Below, piece by piece: positions 1-11,300 of a DNA stretch of 64,000 bases. Below the pieces are notes generated by a model that had not been told where the DNA came from, did no database searches, and was given only the letters and a program-made list of their open reading frames with translations. The position numbers were made by a program, and so were the translations under genes. Origin of the DNA: Schistosoma mansoni (taxonomy: Eukaryota; Platyhelminthes; Trematoda; Strigeidida; Schistosomatidae). Each line of letters opens with the position of its first letter. Positions within the stretch are counted from its first letter, which is position 1. The stretch spans positions 20,768,909-20,832,908 of the forward strand of contig NC_031502.1 of the NCBI RefSeq assembly GCF_000237925.1, written 5' to 3'.

Positions 1-555
1 TAAATAATAGTAGTAATAATAATAATAATAGTGTAAATTGTCTTGCTTCTAATATGAGCGAGAATAGTATCGTCAATAGAATTCATCATTTCATTTATTT
101 GTGTGCGGGCTGTGATACTGCCCGGGTGCCCAAAACGAAGCAGGTGGTTTTCTTAGGGAGCCACACCCCGAGCCTTTGACCTAAAGGTCTGATCCACAAG
201 GCAGTGGAGCATCGTGAGGAGATGCAGTCCCATGGTAGCCGTTGACCAGCAGCAGGTTCATTCGCCATTCGTTCCATCAGGATACTGGAGCCCATGTGCA
301 CCATTGGTTTGGAATCAGGGTTTTCCAACTCCCCTAGGTGGACCCTCCGTGTCCACCAACCCGGTTAAAGCGCCGGACATTCGCTTTTCGTCCTCTCACT
401 TTCGTAAACAACACCCCCGCCTCGAGAAGGCAGTGAGTAGGACTTCCCTGGCAGAGGCTATATATTCGCTGGCCATGTGAGAGTATTTCGAGAGGGAGAG
501 TGGGCTCTCCCCACTCTCGGCCGTACCAGGGCATTTGGGGGCCCTACGTTGTAGC
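1..555 (-). mobile_element. SINE-like retroposon, subfamily with ATT-repeat tail
   Basis: Read on the minus strand the element starts near 550 (first bases resemble GGCCCCCAAATGCCCTGG), runs about 450 bp that match the repeats at 24298-24827, 29191-29700 and 63429-63959, and ends at position 1 in an (ATT)n run. Unlike those copies it lacks the GTGTGGCGCATAT...AAATAAA 3' end; after the common part it carries a different tail of about 100 bp ending in the ATT repeats. Short open frames inside it are not conserved as proteins, so I treat it as non-coding. The left end is cut by the window edge. Confidence 0.75.
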
Positions 556-1311
556 TGACTGACTAACACAGAAAGTGGTAAATAAGTAACATAATACATA
601 TATCCTAATTTGTAAAGATTTTGACAATTACTTAATTTAAAAAAGTTATGACAAAATAACATATCTAATTGTCAAAACATAGGTATAGGAAGGGATATCA
701 ACCCTTTTGTTAACAAACATAAGTGTTTATCGATTTAATTAAACGCATTCTATCTTATTATTGTGAGAGGGAATTAGGCTTCTCAACCTTGTGCCGCCAT
801 GCATTCCGCTTTCTATTGGTGATACATACTACCTTTATCTGTCTACATCAGTAGCACACACCACAATACTACCTCAACTTGAATAACGTTTAAAAGACAC
901 TCAGGTTCAGATATAAGCATTCTACATATACGTTGTACCTCTAAAGGTCACGTTTCACAACTGTTAAGTAGTATAAGGAAAACTAGTGATTGTATGAGTA
1001 TCAAAAGCATCACATATACAACCGATTTAGAACCATCACGAAATATAACAAGTATTTAGAATTGGAGCAGCTGTAATATATCGATATGAATGGTATAGAC
1101 AATACAACGACATGTATTAATTCCTGATAAACAATTCAATCCCTCCTTTAAAGTACTGGTTGAGCTGATCAGTCCTAATTCAACTAGGAGCCATAACAAG
1201 AGACCACAGATCACTAACGTTAAGTTTCAGCTAAATTTTATAGGAAAGTAGAGTTATTAAGACGGTCTTTCACACATAGAAATACACCCACTAAGTTTCA
1301 CAAAACTCTGC
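556..1311. other. Intergenic, nothing recognised
   Basis: AT-rich sequence with no long open frame, no recognisable element and no clear repeat. It separates two oppositely oriented copies of the same retroposon tail. Confidence 0.5.
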
Positions 1312-1455
1312 CTGCTTCGGTTTGGGCACCCGGGCAGTATCACAGCCCGCACACAAATAAATGAAATGATGAATTCTATTGACGATACTATTCTCGCTCA
1401 CATTAGAAGCAAGACAATTTACACTATTATTATTATTATTATTACTACTACTATT
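1312..1455 (+). repeat. 5'-truncated copy of the ATT-tailed SINE-like retroposon
   Basis: This stretch is the reverse complement of bases 1-149 with only a few differences. It contains the GCACCCGGGCAGTATCACAG segment, the GTCAATAG/CTATTGAC segment and the (ATT)n tail, here on the plus strand. With the copy at the window start it forms inverted arms of about 145 bp, 1.2 kb apart. It abuts the RTE-like element that begins just downstream. Confidence 0.8.
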
Positions 1456-1590
1456 GTTTACTACGTCGCTTTTTCACTCCCTTTATTCCCAAATTATGTA
1501 TCCTTCCTTTCCAACTTATGCAGTAGCTCGCCCATGGTGGAAACTCTGTCCTATCTAAACGATCTCCAGTCACTGTCTGGTTGAAAGTGA

Positions 1591-2760
1591 ATGCTTCCAC
1601 CGATTATGAATACTGAAGCAGTCTTTCTGAAACCACGTACACCATTCAAGCTGGCTTCCTTCAACGTTCGCACACTAATGCAGATCGGACAACAGATGGG
1701 GCTGGCTATGTCTTTAGAAAGTCTTAATGTTGATGTTTGCTGTCTATCCGAGACCCGTATTCAAGACTCTAGTGAAGTAATACAAATTCGCTCTCCATCT
1801 GTCGCTTCGAAAAGCTTGTTTCACGTGCGCTTATCCGGGGACTCTGTGGCATCTTCGTCTGGTCTTGCAGGCGTTGGTGTTGCACTAAGCGCTAGGGCTG
1901 AGGCAGCACTAATCGATTGGATCCCCATTAACAGTCGGTTATGTGCTGTTAGATTAGAAAGTTCCATCAAAGTGAGAAGAAACCGGCGTGAGAAACGGTG
2001 TCTTTTCGTCATCTCCGCCTATTCCCCGACAGATTGCAGCCCGGATGCAATCAAGGATGAGTTTTACCACCAGTTAACAGTTCTTCTCCGGAAAGCGCGT
2101 TCAACAGATATTGTAGTATTAGCCGGAGACTTGAATGCTCAGGTCGGGCGTCTAGGCACAGAAGAGAGTCGTTTAGGTGGCCGATGGGGACTTGTTGGTC
2201 GCAGGACAGATAACGGGGACCGTTTGCTGCAACTGTGCACAGACCACAACCTGTTTCTGGCTAGCACTAACTTCCGGCACAGTCATCGCCGGTGTGCCAC
2301 CTGGCGTCCTCCCTCTGCATCTCAAGCCTGGACTCAGATTGATCACATCGCGATCAGCTACCGCTGGAGTGGTTGTGTACAAGACTGCCGCTCCTTTTGG
2401 AGTACCTATCTGGAGTCTGATCATGCCCTGGTCTGCGCCAATCTCACCTTACTTTTCAGTGGCCGAAGGATTGACCACCACCAACGGATCGATGTTAGTA
2501 AACTGGCTGCAACATCTGTTGCAAGTAAGTATCGAGCGGAGTTAGCCTCTAGGCTAGCTACCATCCCACCGAAAAGTATAGATGAGCATCGGTTGCATCT
2601 TCACGACGCCATGAAAATGGCGAGTAAAGCCGCTTGCGGCTTCGCGAAACGTCCCGCTTACAAGCACTGGGTTTCTTCTGGCTCCTTACAACTGATGGAA
2701 GCCCGTTGGTCCACTCCGGGTGACCGTGAGTTTGACCACAAACGAAGGCTGTTACGTAAT
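1591..2760 (+). pseudogene. RTE-like (family 1) ORF, endonuclease half
   Basis: The frame opens at 1591 and encodes an apurinic-type (APE) endonuclease domain of a non-LTR retrotransposon, the enzyme that nicks target DNA to prime reverse transcription. Visible motifs in order are the Asn block ASFNVRTL (residues about 22-29), the Glu block CLSETRI, the AYSPTD block, GDLNAQVG (the GDxN motif), QIDHIAIS and the terminal SDH (ESDHALV). All expected catalytic residues are present, so the nuclease part looks intact. After about residue 385 the frame enters unrelated sequence (a copy of the 51-103 segment) and stops at 2910. The reverse transcriptase that should follow is absent. An in-frame ATG at 1606 is an alternative start. 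Confidence 0.8.
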
Positions 2761-2816
2761 GAAATGAGCGTGAATAGTATCGTCAATAGAATTCACCATT
2801 TCATTTATTTGTTTTT
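2761..2816. repeat. Third copy of the GTCAATAG-containing segment
   Basis: Bases 2766-2814 closely match 51-103 (direct) and 1357-1409 (inverted). It lies exactly where the endonuclease frame is joined to the polymerase C-terminus, suggesting that an inserted retroposon tail or template switch is linked to loss of the reverse-transcriptase domain. Confidence 0.65.
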
Positions 2817-3250
2817 GTTTTACGAATGTCGTCCCAGAGACTTCCACGTCGTGCATTATTTGCCGACTCTGGGACTGGTTGGAAAAAGCGGAGAGGAGGT
2901 CAGTGTATGACATGGTGTCGTGACATGAAAGAAAGCTGCAAAGGGCTAGCTTCTGTTGGTCCTTCACGACTCCCTGACTGGGGTCCGAGAGATGGTGCAA
3001 CACAGTGGCTAGAGACGTTATCGGATATGGCTCAGAATAGAAGCCAGTGGCGATCCTGCTGTAACCTTCTTTTACTTTCTACATAAAGAGTGGTTCTAAC
3101 TTTCTTAACTGAAAGAGTCTTCTGGTTGTACATTTTAGTCCGCGTTATCTTTTCATCCTTTCTCTTCCTACTTTTATTATTTTGTGTGGCGCATATGTAT
3201 CTGGTGCCTTTTGTACCAATATATATGTTTAAATAAATAAATAAATAAAC
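2817..3250 (+). pseudogene. RTE-like (family 1) polymerase C-terminus and 3' end
   Basis: The frame from 2826 to 3086 encodes the extreme C-terminus of a family-1 RTE polymerase: RLPRRALFADSG, GWKKRRGG, VGPSRLPDWGPRD, LETLSDMAQNRSQW. The same motif series is seen in the copies at 56566-56871 and 59400-59640. About 160 bp of 3' UTR follow, ending at GTGTGGCGCATATGTATCTG...AAATAAATAAATAAATAAA. That 3' end is shared with the SINE-like repeats at 24.3, 29.2 and 63.4 kb. Together with 1591-2760 this is one internally deleted element. Confidence 0.8.
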
Positions 3251-3259
3251 TACCGAGAT

Positions 3260-3640
3260 AAAAACTAAAAATCCCTGTACAGGTCTCAAATTTCTGTTTA
3301 AAAGGCTATTTAAACCTCTTGGAAAGAGTACAGAGGACTTTTATATATGCAGTTCCGCAGAATCTTAGCTTAGCACCTCACAACGAGAAACCTTTGAAGT
3401 TGGATCTCTACAAACTACGTTATCATATACTGAGTGACGACTTACTTAGGGTGTACATGATACATATAAATGAGGTTGGACCTGATTTATCCTCCTCCAA
3501 CTAGATCAGGATAACTCAAAAAACATAAAAGGCAGGTTCAAAAACCAAGAGCAAACTAAATCTCTGTTACACACAGGTTTTTTTAGTCGGCTGATCAACC
3601 GCTCAAATCTACTACCTTGTGCAACAACGCAAGCATATTT
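3260..3640 (+). pseudogene. CR1/Jockey-like polymerase C-terminal fragment
   Basis: Bases 3319-3504 translate to a C-terminal piece of a non-LTR polymerase with the motifs ERVQRTF, PQNLSLAP and LKLDLYKLRYH. Homologous residues continue in another frame to about 3640, so it is frameshifted. It is a short fragment with no reverse-transcriptase core and unlikely to be functional. Confidence 0.65.
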
Positions 3641-3654
3641 GGGATGTAATTCTT

Positions 3655-4215
3655 CCCCTCTAAGTTCAAACTATTACTTGAAAACCGGCAAGCGTCAACG
3701 CCTGAACTAATGATAGGAAGTAAAGTAGTTGAGTATGTCGATCACTTCACTTATCTTGAAAGTATTATCAGCTTCAGTGGGTTAGTGTCTAACGAAATCT
3801 TGGTATGTATTCGAAAATCCCGGACGACTTTCGTCAACTTGCGTCACTTGTGACATAAGCGAGATGTCAGTCAGCCATCCAAAGAGGGTGTGTTCCGCCC
3901 GGTAGCCCAATCTATCCTACTTTATGACCTGTGGAAGAAGACATGCATAAGCTAAAAATGTTCAATCATATGTGTCTTCAAAGCACTGGTAGCATATCAT
4001 GACTGATTGAGCGACACTTTGGTTGAGTGAGGGGTACTGTATGAAGATGGAGAACCGGTTGATGAGGGAGCGAATCTCATCAACAGAGATGGCTAGGAGG
4101 TGCATTACGTATACCCAACTACCACATACCTTGACAGATGGTGCTATCTGATGTAAGAGTAGGCTTTAGAACTAAGAGTGGCCAAATCAAAACGTGACAG
4201 CAGTTAATGAAGCCA
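3655..4215 (+). pseudogene. RTE-like (family 1) 3' fragment
   Basis: Translation in broken frames gives STPELMIGSKVVEYVDHFTY, followed by a SGLVSNEI block and, further on, remnants of the C-terminal region. The same order (GSEVVERVDHFTYLE, CGLVCDE) is present in the better copy at 56901-57557. Several stops and frame changes make it a dead, 5'-truncated copy. Confidence 0.65.
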
Positions 4216-4539
4216 ATAATAGTTGGGTTGACTTATGTAGGTAGATACAGACTACCTAGTTAAGGTTCGTGTGACTGCAACTTTATATTAGACTTCGAAC
4301 GACATAAATAGAAAATGTTCATGACTCAGGTTTATCCACCCTGTTTTTTCCTAGACCCTAAGTCCCGAAATCTCCTTTACTATAACTGATAACGATACTG
4401 TTACTACCTCTACCACTCTACGCATTGTCCTGATAACGTCAACTCAGTGTGCTAACGTAGAGCGAGAGATACACATTTGTGTTTGTATGGCTCAGTATTG
4501 GGAATGAAAGTTAGCATTCTAAATAAGCACCATATATAC
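4216..4539. other. Intergenic, nothing recognised
   Basis: No open frame of note and no motif I can assign; it lies between two retroelement fragments and is probably unrecognisably decayed mobile DNA. Confidence 0.4.
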
Positions 4540-4870
4540 TTAAAAAAGTGCTAATTTTTATTTCATTTTAGAATTTAATCGAGGATAAGCATCCTTAAGG
4601 ATGACAATTGTCGTTTACGATTTATGACTGATATTCAGTCTTCAGTAATAAGGATAGTAGGTTGATGAACCTGTGTTAATCCTGACAGATTTCCTTCCAG
4701 TGAAGATCCAGCTTCTTTTTGAAAATGTTCACTGATGGTGCTGATACTACTTGTTCTGGTAAAGCGTTCCAGTCATTGACCACTCGATGAGAAAAACGGG
4801 ACCCCACCTTCAGTTTATTAGATCGCGGTTTCATAACCTTCTCTCAATATTACCAATTATCCTCTAGACC
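4540..4870 (-). pseudogene. Non-LTR (CR1-like) polymerase C-terminal fragment
   Basis: On the minus strand 4690-4800 translates to a tract with RFSHRVVNDWNALPEQVV followed by NIFKKKLDLHW. This is the signature end of CR1/Jockey-type polymerases (xVVxxWNxLPxxVVxxxxxNxFKxxLD). Stops interrupt the frame outside this tract. It is oriented opposite to the neighbouring fragments. Confidence 0.7.
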
Positions 4871-5282
4871 ACAACTAATTTCTCACAATAAACTACCTTT
4901 TAGACACAAACCAACCTTTTTACTTGGATCGACAAGAAAGAAAACCCTGGATGCAACAGTGTCAGCACGATGTAAAAGTCAGATCTTTTCAAAGCCAACC
5001 GCCGTTCCGTTTCAGCGACCTAGAAAAAACGGACAAGAGGTGGTCTTTCCGTATTTCAATTGCTGAGGTTCTGTTTTGCGTCCGTTAAGTTGCACGAATA
5101 TCAGGTCTTCTCTGTCTGTCTTATAATGGATACGTTGAACCGATTGTTGCTTCGTAACTTACCAATCTCCCCATTTTGGGGAAATTTTTCTCCGGTTAGG
5201 GTAAATCTCGGGGATAATTTTGGTCGAGAGCGTCTTGTTCAGTTTTTCTGGAAGCAAAAGGAATTTCGAGCAAATGCAACCT

Positions 5283-5773
5283 ATGTAGCTATAAATAAAC
5301 CCCCAAAATCAATAGCTTTATAAGTGTTCGACAATGGATGCTGACCACATTATTTGGAATGGACTCATTTAGCTGAAGGCGCTCGGTCATACATCCGCAC
5401 CAGATCACGGTTTGGGATGGTGCGCTCAACGTCTCCTGTGATCACTAGCCAGATTAGATCAGTCACTCCTCGGTATATTGATAACCCATCAGTTAAATCT
5501 TCCAACATCCTCGCTTCTGACTTTTGATTTCAGTGGGTGGGTGCGATTCAATTATATAAGGTGTTATCGGTAAAGTGTTGTCAAACTACAATACCTGTGG
5601 TATCTTCAGTGGTAAGACCGACGTGATCTGGTACACCAACCAATAAACTGTGAGTTTTTCCCGTTGGGAACTTTATAAATCATTGCTTTGCTTTATTTTT
5701 TTTATATATTGTGATATATTCTTCGTATTTTGAGATATTTTTCCCTCGTTCATTTCTATACCTTTAATTCGCC
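5283..5773 (+). mobile_element. Probable 5' LTR and leader of a Gypsy-like retrotransposon
   Basis: The left boundary is inferred from TGTAGCTATAAATAAACCC at 5284-5302, which resembles TGTAGCCGTAAATAAATCC at 9912-9930, just after a purine tract at the 3' side of the same element. Between 5283 and the gag-like ATG at 5774 there is no open frame. A primer-binding site could not be identified, so the LTR right edge is unknown. Only about 18 bp support the LTR pairing because the 3' LTR is truncated. Confidence 0.4.
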
Positions 5774-6480
5774 ATGACTGAACAGACTCCTAAGCTACTT
5801 AAGATCAGGACTATGTCCCCGCCTTCGTTTGAACGAATGTCCTTCTGGCCAGCCAACATAGAAGCCTGGTCCTGCTACATAGAGACTGATTTCTATGAGC
5901 ATGGAATGACTGATTCACGCGCACAGTTCCTCGCTGTTGTAAAGACACTACCGCGCGATTTCAATAGGTACGTCACATCTAGTATGTTTACTAGTGATGT
6001 TTCGGAACCTTACGAAACGCTAAACCGATTGATTCTGTGACGCGGAGAGCTAACCGATCGACAAAAGTTAGATCAACTCCTCAATAACATCGACCTGCAA
6101 CATGGTTCTGGAACAGACATTTTGCTAAGGATGAGAGAGGTTACAGGATGAAGAATTTTCGACGATGGCCTATTCAAACAACTTTTCTTATCTAAACTTC
6201 CGCAACAGGTGCAAACAGTACTTGTCTCGTTTCAAAACAACCCCGTAGATGAGCTTGCTGAACCTGCCGACCACATCCTCGAAATCACGAAGACGTCTAA
6301 TGCCGAGGTATCTTCAGTCAAAGAAAAACCTCAGGAGAAAAGGAATTATATTTTGGATCTTTGTCATAAACTGGCACGTGTCCTTCGACCGTAAACGGTC
6401 GCGAACCCCGCGAAGAAGCATTTCACGTAGACAATCTGTCTCCAGACGACTAGAGACGGATAATCCTGACTGGTGCTGAT
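5774..6480 (+). pseudogene. Gag-like remnant of a Gypsy-like retrotransposon
   Basis: A frame from ATG 5774 reads a capsid-like N-terminus (PPSFERMSFWPANIEAW, then LPRDFNRYV) and stops at 6040. The homologous reading resumes in another frame at 6209-6394 (QTVLVSFQNNPVDELAEPAD). This pattern (a W near residue 30, then LxxxPxxVQ...LAxxAD) is typical of short gag proteins of invertebrate Gypsy-class elements. There is at least one internal stop and a frameshift. No zinc knuckle is recognisable. Confidence 0.65.
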
Positions 6481-6592
6481 ATCATAACCAGTATGGAAAG
6501 TCTTCCAGAAACCGCAATTATCCGTACCACAAATCGACTGACACGAAAAACAATTCGGGAAACTTCCCAGCCGGCACTCATTAACGGCAACC

Positions 6593-8410
6593 ATGGCCAG
6601 TGAACATAGCCGTCTGTTATACGTCACAGATGTAATAACGAAAGTTTGCTACCTCGTCGATACTAGAGCAGAAGTTGGCGTTCTTCCCGCAGATTCTAAT
6701 GACCGACTTTACGAATCTGTTTCAAAATTACAGGTGGTAAATAAAAAGCCAATCGCCACACATGGTAAAAGGTACGTTTACCTGAACGTGGGTTTACGCA
6801 AACCCACTAACTGGATCTTCGTTGTTGCAGATGTTTCTATGCCAATCATTGGTATAGACCTCCTACAACATCACAACCTACTCATTAATACGTGCAAACG
6901 GAGGCTAGTAGACGGAAACACTAATTTATCTGTTTGCGTAACTCCTTTTTCTGGTTGCAAATTATCTCCAGTCACAATTAAGCACACCGTAGACCCATTA
7001 TATCAACCATTACTCGATAAGTACTCTGGGGTATACCGACCGCAACCGAAATTGCCGTGTGCAACCAGCAATATGACACATCACATCATGACTACTGGAC
7101 CACCTCTATTCCTAAAAGCACGCCGACTGGCTCCCGAAAAGCTGAGGTTGGCTAAAAACGAATTCGACCACGTGATAGACTTGGGAATCATTCGACCATC
7201 AACTAGCCCATGAACATCTCCTTTGCACATGGTCCCCAAAAGGACAGCAACGATTGGCGTCTAACTGATGACTATCGGTGTTTGAATGCAGAAGACATTC
7301 CTGATCGTTACCCGTTGCCTCACATTCACAATTTGACAGCTACCTTGAAAGGTACAACTGTCCTTTCAAAAATCGACTTGGTTAAAGCCTATAACTAAAT
7401 CACCATGGCTACTGATGATATCCCAAAAACCGCTATCATCATTTTTCTCGGACTCTACGAATTTCCGCGAATGCCTTTCGGCCTAAGAAATGCTGCTCAA
7501 ACCTTCCAAAGGTTAATCGATGACGTTTTCCGAGGCTTCAACTTCGTACATGCGTATGTTGATGACTGTGTGATAGCAATGCCGGACAGAGAATCCCATC
7601 TCCAGCATCTGGACACTGTGTTCGAACGACTGCAAAAGTATGGCATTACTGTAAACATTTAGAAATGTCAAATCGGAACCGACCCCTTAGATTTCCTAGG
7701 ACACACTATTTATGCTCAAGGCATCCGACCCCTTAGAAGCAAAGTGGCGGCCATTCTGGATTACCCAGAACCGACAACGATGGAGCAATTGTGCACATCT
7801 AACGGTCTTCTAAGTTTCTATAGACGGTTCATACCGAAATGCGCCTCCCTTATGAAACCGTTAACCGACAAACTTAGGGGAAATGAGAAATCCATTAATA
7901 TGTACGACACCGCGCGAAAAACACTCTCAACAGTCAAGGAACTTATCACAGAGACAACTATGCTGGCACTCCAGGACACTCAAGCGCCCATTAGTATCGC
8001 AGTAGACGCATCCGACTCAGCCATCGGAGGAATTTTACAACAATAGGTTAACCACTCATGGCAACCTTTAGGATTTTTCTCGAGACAGTTGCTAGACACT
8101 GAATCTAGATACAGCACGTTCAGTAGCGAACTCCTAGTTATGTATTGTGCTGTACGACAGTTTCAACACTCTATTGAAGGCCGAGAATTCACCCTTTTTA
8201 CTGACCATAAACCCCTTACATTCTCTTTAAGCTCATCTTCAGACAAGTACTCACCTCGAGAGTCTGAACAACTCGACTACATTTCGCAATTTACTTCAGA
8301 TATACAACATATTTCTGGAGCAAACGATGTAGTTGCAGATGCCTTGTCTCGTATAACTTCCTCAAACAGTTTCCAAGGAATCAACCTTCTGGAACTCGCT
8401 CAGCTTTAAA
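6593..8410 (+). pseudogene. Gypsy-like pol remnant: protease, reverse transcriptase, RNase H
   Basis: Broken into five open blocks. 6593-7213 holds an aspartic-protease-like segment whose active-site triad reads DTR instead of the usual DTG, followed by MPIIGIDLL and the polymerase entry region. 7210-7398 and 7405-7662 hold the RT core (DWRLTDDYRCLN, YPLPHI, LSKIDLVKAYN, FPRMPFGLRNA, and AYVDD at the catalytic site). 7744-8046 continues through FYRRFIPKCA to an RNase H start (AVDASDSAIGGILQQ), and 8089-8409 has FTDHKPLT. In-frame stops at about 7211, 7396, 7660, 8044 and 8407 separate the blocks. The order is standard for Metaviridae-class LTR retrotransposons. No functional product is expected. 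Confidence 0.85.
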
Positions 8411-9365
8411 AGAAGACATTGATCCTCAGTACGAGCTATCCTCAACAACCCCAAAACTGCGCATCAAACAGATGGGAACAGGTAAGGAAACCTCGCTGTG
8501 TCACACAGCTACAGTTAGGGATCACCCAATCGTGCAAAAACATTATCCATGTAACGTCTTCAATACGTTGCACAAGCTTCCTCATCCAGGCGTTCGTGCA
8601 TCCATCAACCTTATAGCAGGACGGTTTCGCTGGCCTGGTATCAATAAAGACGTGAGGGAGTGACCCTTCAACAATCACTACAGACAGCAGACACCAGCTC
8701 GAATCTGAACTTTTCTGTTGTCTGACCACACTATTGGGAATCACTCGCTTCCGAACGACTGCCTACCACCCACAAGCAAACGGGTTGATAGAACGCTTTC
8801 ACCGACAACTAAAAGCTTCGCTATCAGCTGCAAACGTTTCACAGTGCACCGATGCTCTTCCGATCGTCTTACTGAGTATTCTCAATGCAGTGAAAGCTGA
8901 CATTGGATACACTGCAGCACAACTCATTTATAGAACATGGATCTAAACTCCTACACGAGCAAGCTTACAAACGCAATGCGTTCGGTCAAACCTGTTTCCA
9001 CTCTACCTCAGTCAACTGATATTTTCATTCAACCTGACTTACGATATAGTACACATGTCTTCGTTCTTCAAGACCCACATCGACGACCCCTAGAATCAAC
9101 ATACAAAGGATCCTTCAGAGTTCTTCAGCGTGAACTTAAGTACTATATAGTCGATAAGAACGACACTAATGACAGCATCAGCATCGATCGCCTCAAAGCA
9201 GCTTATTTAGAAGGAAATCCTATCCACGTCTATTTTCCTTCGATAAAATCAAACGACAAAGCTACAACACTTGTAATTCCTCATACAACAGTTAACACAC
9301 ATGTTGATACTTCGACAGTATCTGATAGTAAACTTAGAAAAACGCGTTCTGGAAGAAGAGTATGA
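8411..9365 (+). pseudogene. Gypsy-like integrase remnant, catalytic core mostly deleted
   Basis: 8472-8663 carries the end of the integrase zinc-binding region (LHKLPHPGVRASI, GRFRWPGINKDV). The block expected next, with the first two catalytic Asp residues, is missing. Sequence resumes at 8734 with the part around the catalytic Glu (TAYHPQANGLIERFHRQLK). The C-terminal region follows at 8937-9365 in another frame (YTSKLTNAMRSVKPV, ending KLRKTRSGRRV). A deletion of several hundred bp with associated frameshifts is inferred. Confidence 0.75.
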
Positions 9366-9940
9366 TTTCCGTAAGACATAGTTAACTTTTTGCCTTATCT
9401 CAATTTCCTTTTCTACTATATATAATATAAAAATATTTTAATATGCTTATACTTATATATTTATTTCAAAAAAGAAAAACAAAACAAATTTTTTTCACCA
9501 GTATGCGTATATTTGAATTTTTTAAAACCAAGAAAACAATTTTTTGACTCGCTTTTACTCTGTCGCAAGTGTGTTATTTTATTCATCTTTTTCCGCTCGT
9601 TTTGTGTCTTTACGTGCGTACAAGTGTATTTTGACATGCACTTACATACTCTACTTTTTCTTTTCCTGGACAGCTGGAAAAAACGATAAAAAGCAAGATG
9701 ACGTTTACGGGGAACCGAAATTTTGATTGTACTTTGCTTCCTTATTACTATATTGTACTTCGTGGCCCCTTATAATAAGGAAAGACGACCAGACGCTGCC
9801 AAACATAGAAATCTCTCAGAAGAGTGATTGCAAACGACAAACTCGTTGGGTTTGAACTTTTGGCTGGTCACGTCGTAGGGTCATCACTACCTTACTAGGG
9901 GGGGAGCGATCTGTAGCCGTAAATAAATCCAAGAACAAAT
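9366..9940 (+). mobile_element. 3' region, polypurine tract and stub of 3' LTR
   Basis: About 530 bp of non-coding sequence leads to a polypurine tract, AGGGGGGGAG at 9897-9906, followed by TGTAGCCGTAAATAAATCC, which resembles the proposed 5' LTR start. Only about 20-30 bp of the 3' LTR can be recognised. Beyond it begins a CR1-like fragment, so the LTR seems truncated or replaced. Confidence 0.5.
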
Positions 9941-11300
9941 TATCTTGTCATGACTAAATTCTTCATAGTTAACGAAAGCATTGTTGACGACCCTGATATT
10001 ATTTGCAAATAACTCAGCCAGCACTTCTCGCAGTGCTACAACACTGGAACTGCAAGCTTTATCAATACATTAACAATGTTGACATCCAGACACCTATCGA
10101 AAATTGATTTCATATCCACCAACATCAAGCAGGCCATAGCTGCCCTGAAAAAGGTATGACGGTGAACCTGACGGGATTCTTTCATCATTTGTGAAATATG
10201 GTAGTAAAGGATTTCCATTATTTTGTTTGAAAACTTTTTAATCTATCTATGGAATATGTAACCTATCCATCTGTATGGAAAGCATTGCTAATCACCCCTG
10301 GATTCAAAACGGGATCACGTAGTGATATTTGTCGACTATACACCAATTATGTTGACATCCGTGCTATCAAGAACCATGGAAAAAATCACCCGCAAACAGC
10401 TATTATCATTTTTACTTGCGGCCGGTCTGATTAGCCTATCCCCTCGCGGGTTTATGACTAAACTCTCATGCTTCACATCGCACTTGGAATTTTTTGATCG
10501 AATTACCCAGAAAAAAGATGATACACTAATAGACTGTTTCGTGGAATTGTCCACTTAATGTTGACTAAAGTGGATTCATTCACATTGGCCACTGCCTCAT
10601 CCTAAATCTGGCTATACACAAACATGCAACCAAATCTCTCAACGCTGTTGTTGACTTGGGTTTAAGATACAGCAACAGTTTGAACTTTTCTGAACACAAT
10701 GCATCTCAAGTATCCAAAGCTAGAAAGCTCATTGGATTCATAGTGATAAATTTCAATAATATGGAATCGTGATTATTACTGTACAAAAAATGTATCTTAC
10801 CCATTCTTGAATATGGTATTTTAGCCTACAGTAATTGCAGGCATAATGACCTGATTAAAATCGAAGGTGTTCAAAGAAGGTTCAACAAAACTGTTTTAGG
10901 GTATTCTGACGAAAAGACTATCACTAAGGATGTTAACACCTCAAACTAGAACCTCTCTGGATCAGGCGTATCAAATTATACCTTATCTTTATCTACCGGC
11001 TCATTAACGGTATTTCCTACTCTTCAGTATCAACCACTTCATACTATATGATATCATCCCACAATCTACGCAATAAGAAAAATATTCTAGCGATTCTAAG
11101 AACCTACACAAACTTACGATACTCAACCATGTGGAACAGATTACCAGAGAACCTCCGCTTCAGTGAAACTATGACCCGGTTCAGAAGTCTTCTTGATGAT
11201 ATTCTTTACGAAGGTGGATTGTGTCCCCTAATGAACATCAATGGGTTTAACAACGATTTACACAAACAAGGTCCGTCATCTATCTAATTGACTGAAAAAT
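9941..11300 (+). pseudogene. CR1/Jockey-like non-LTR polymerase remnant
   Basis: 10322-10558 encodes an RT block (TSVLSRTMEKITRKQLLSF, then GLISLSPRGFMTK and CFTSHLEFFDRIT) characteristic of CR1/Jockey polymerases. After frame changes, 10630-10960 reads the thumb region (VVDLGLRYSNSLNF, SQVSKARKLIGFI, ILPILEYGILAYS). 11048-11287 reads the C-terminus (MWNRLPENLRFSETMTRFRSLLDDIL). The order is collinear over 1.1 kb, with stops and frameshifts and no endonuclease domain: a 5'-truncated dead copy. It uses a different family from the RTE copies in the window. Confidence 0.75.

Noticed and set aside
214-480. Open frames inside the SINE-like repeats (also 24282-24605, 29390-29785, 63679-63975)
   Set aside because: They recur because the repeat recurs. 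The strands and frames disagree between copies, and copies carry indels, so no protein is supported.
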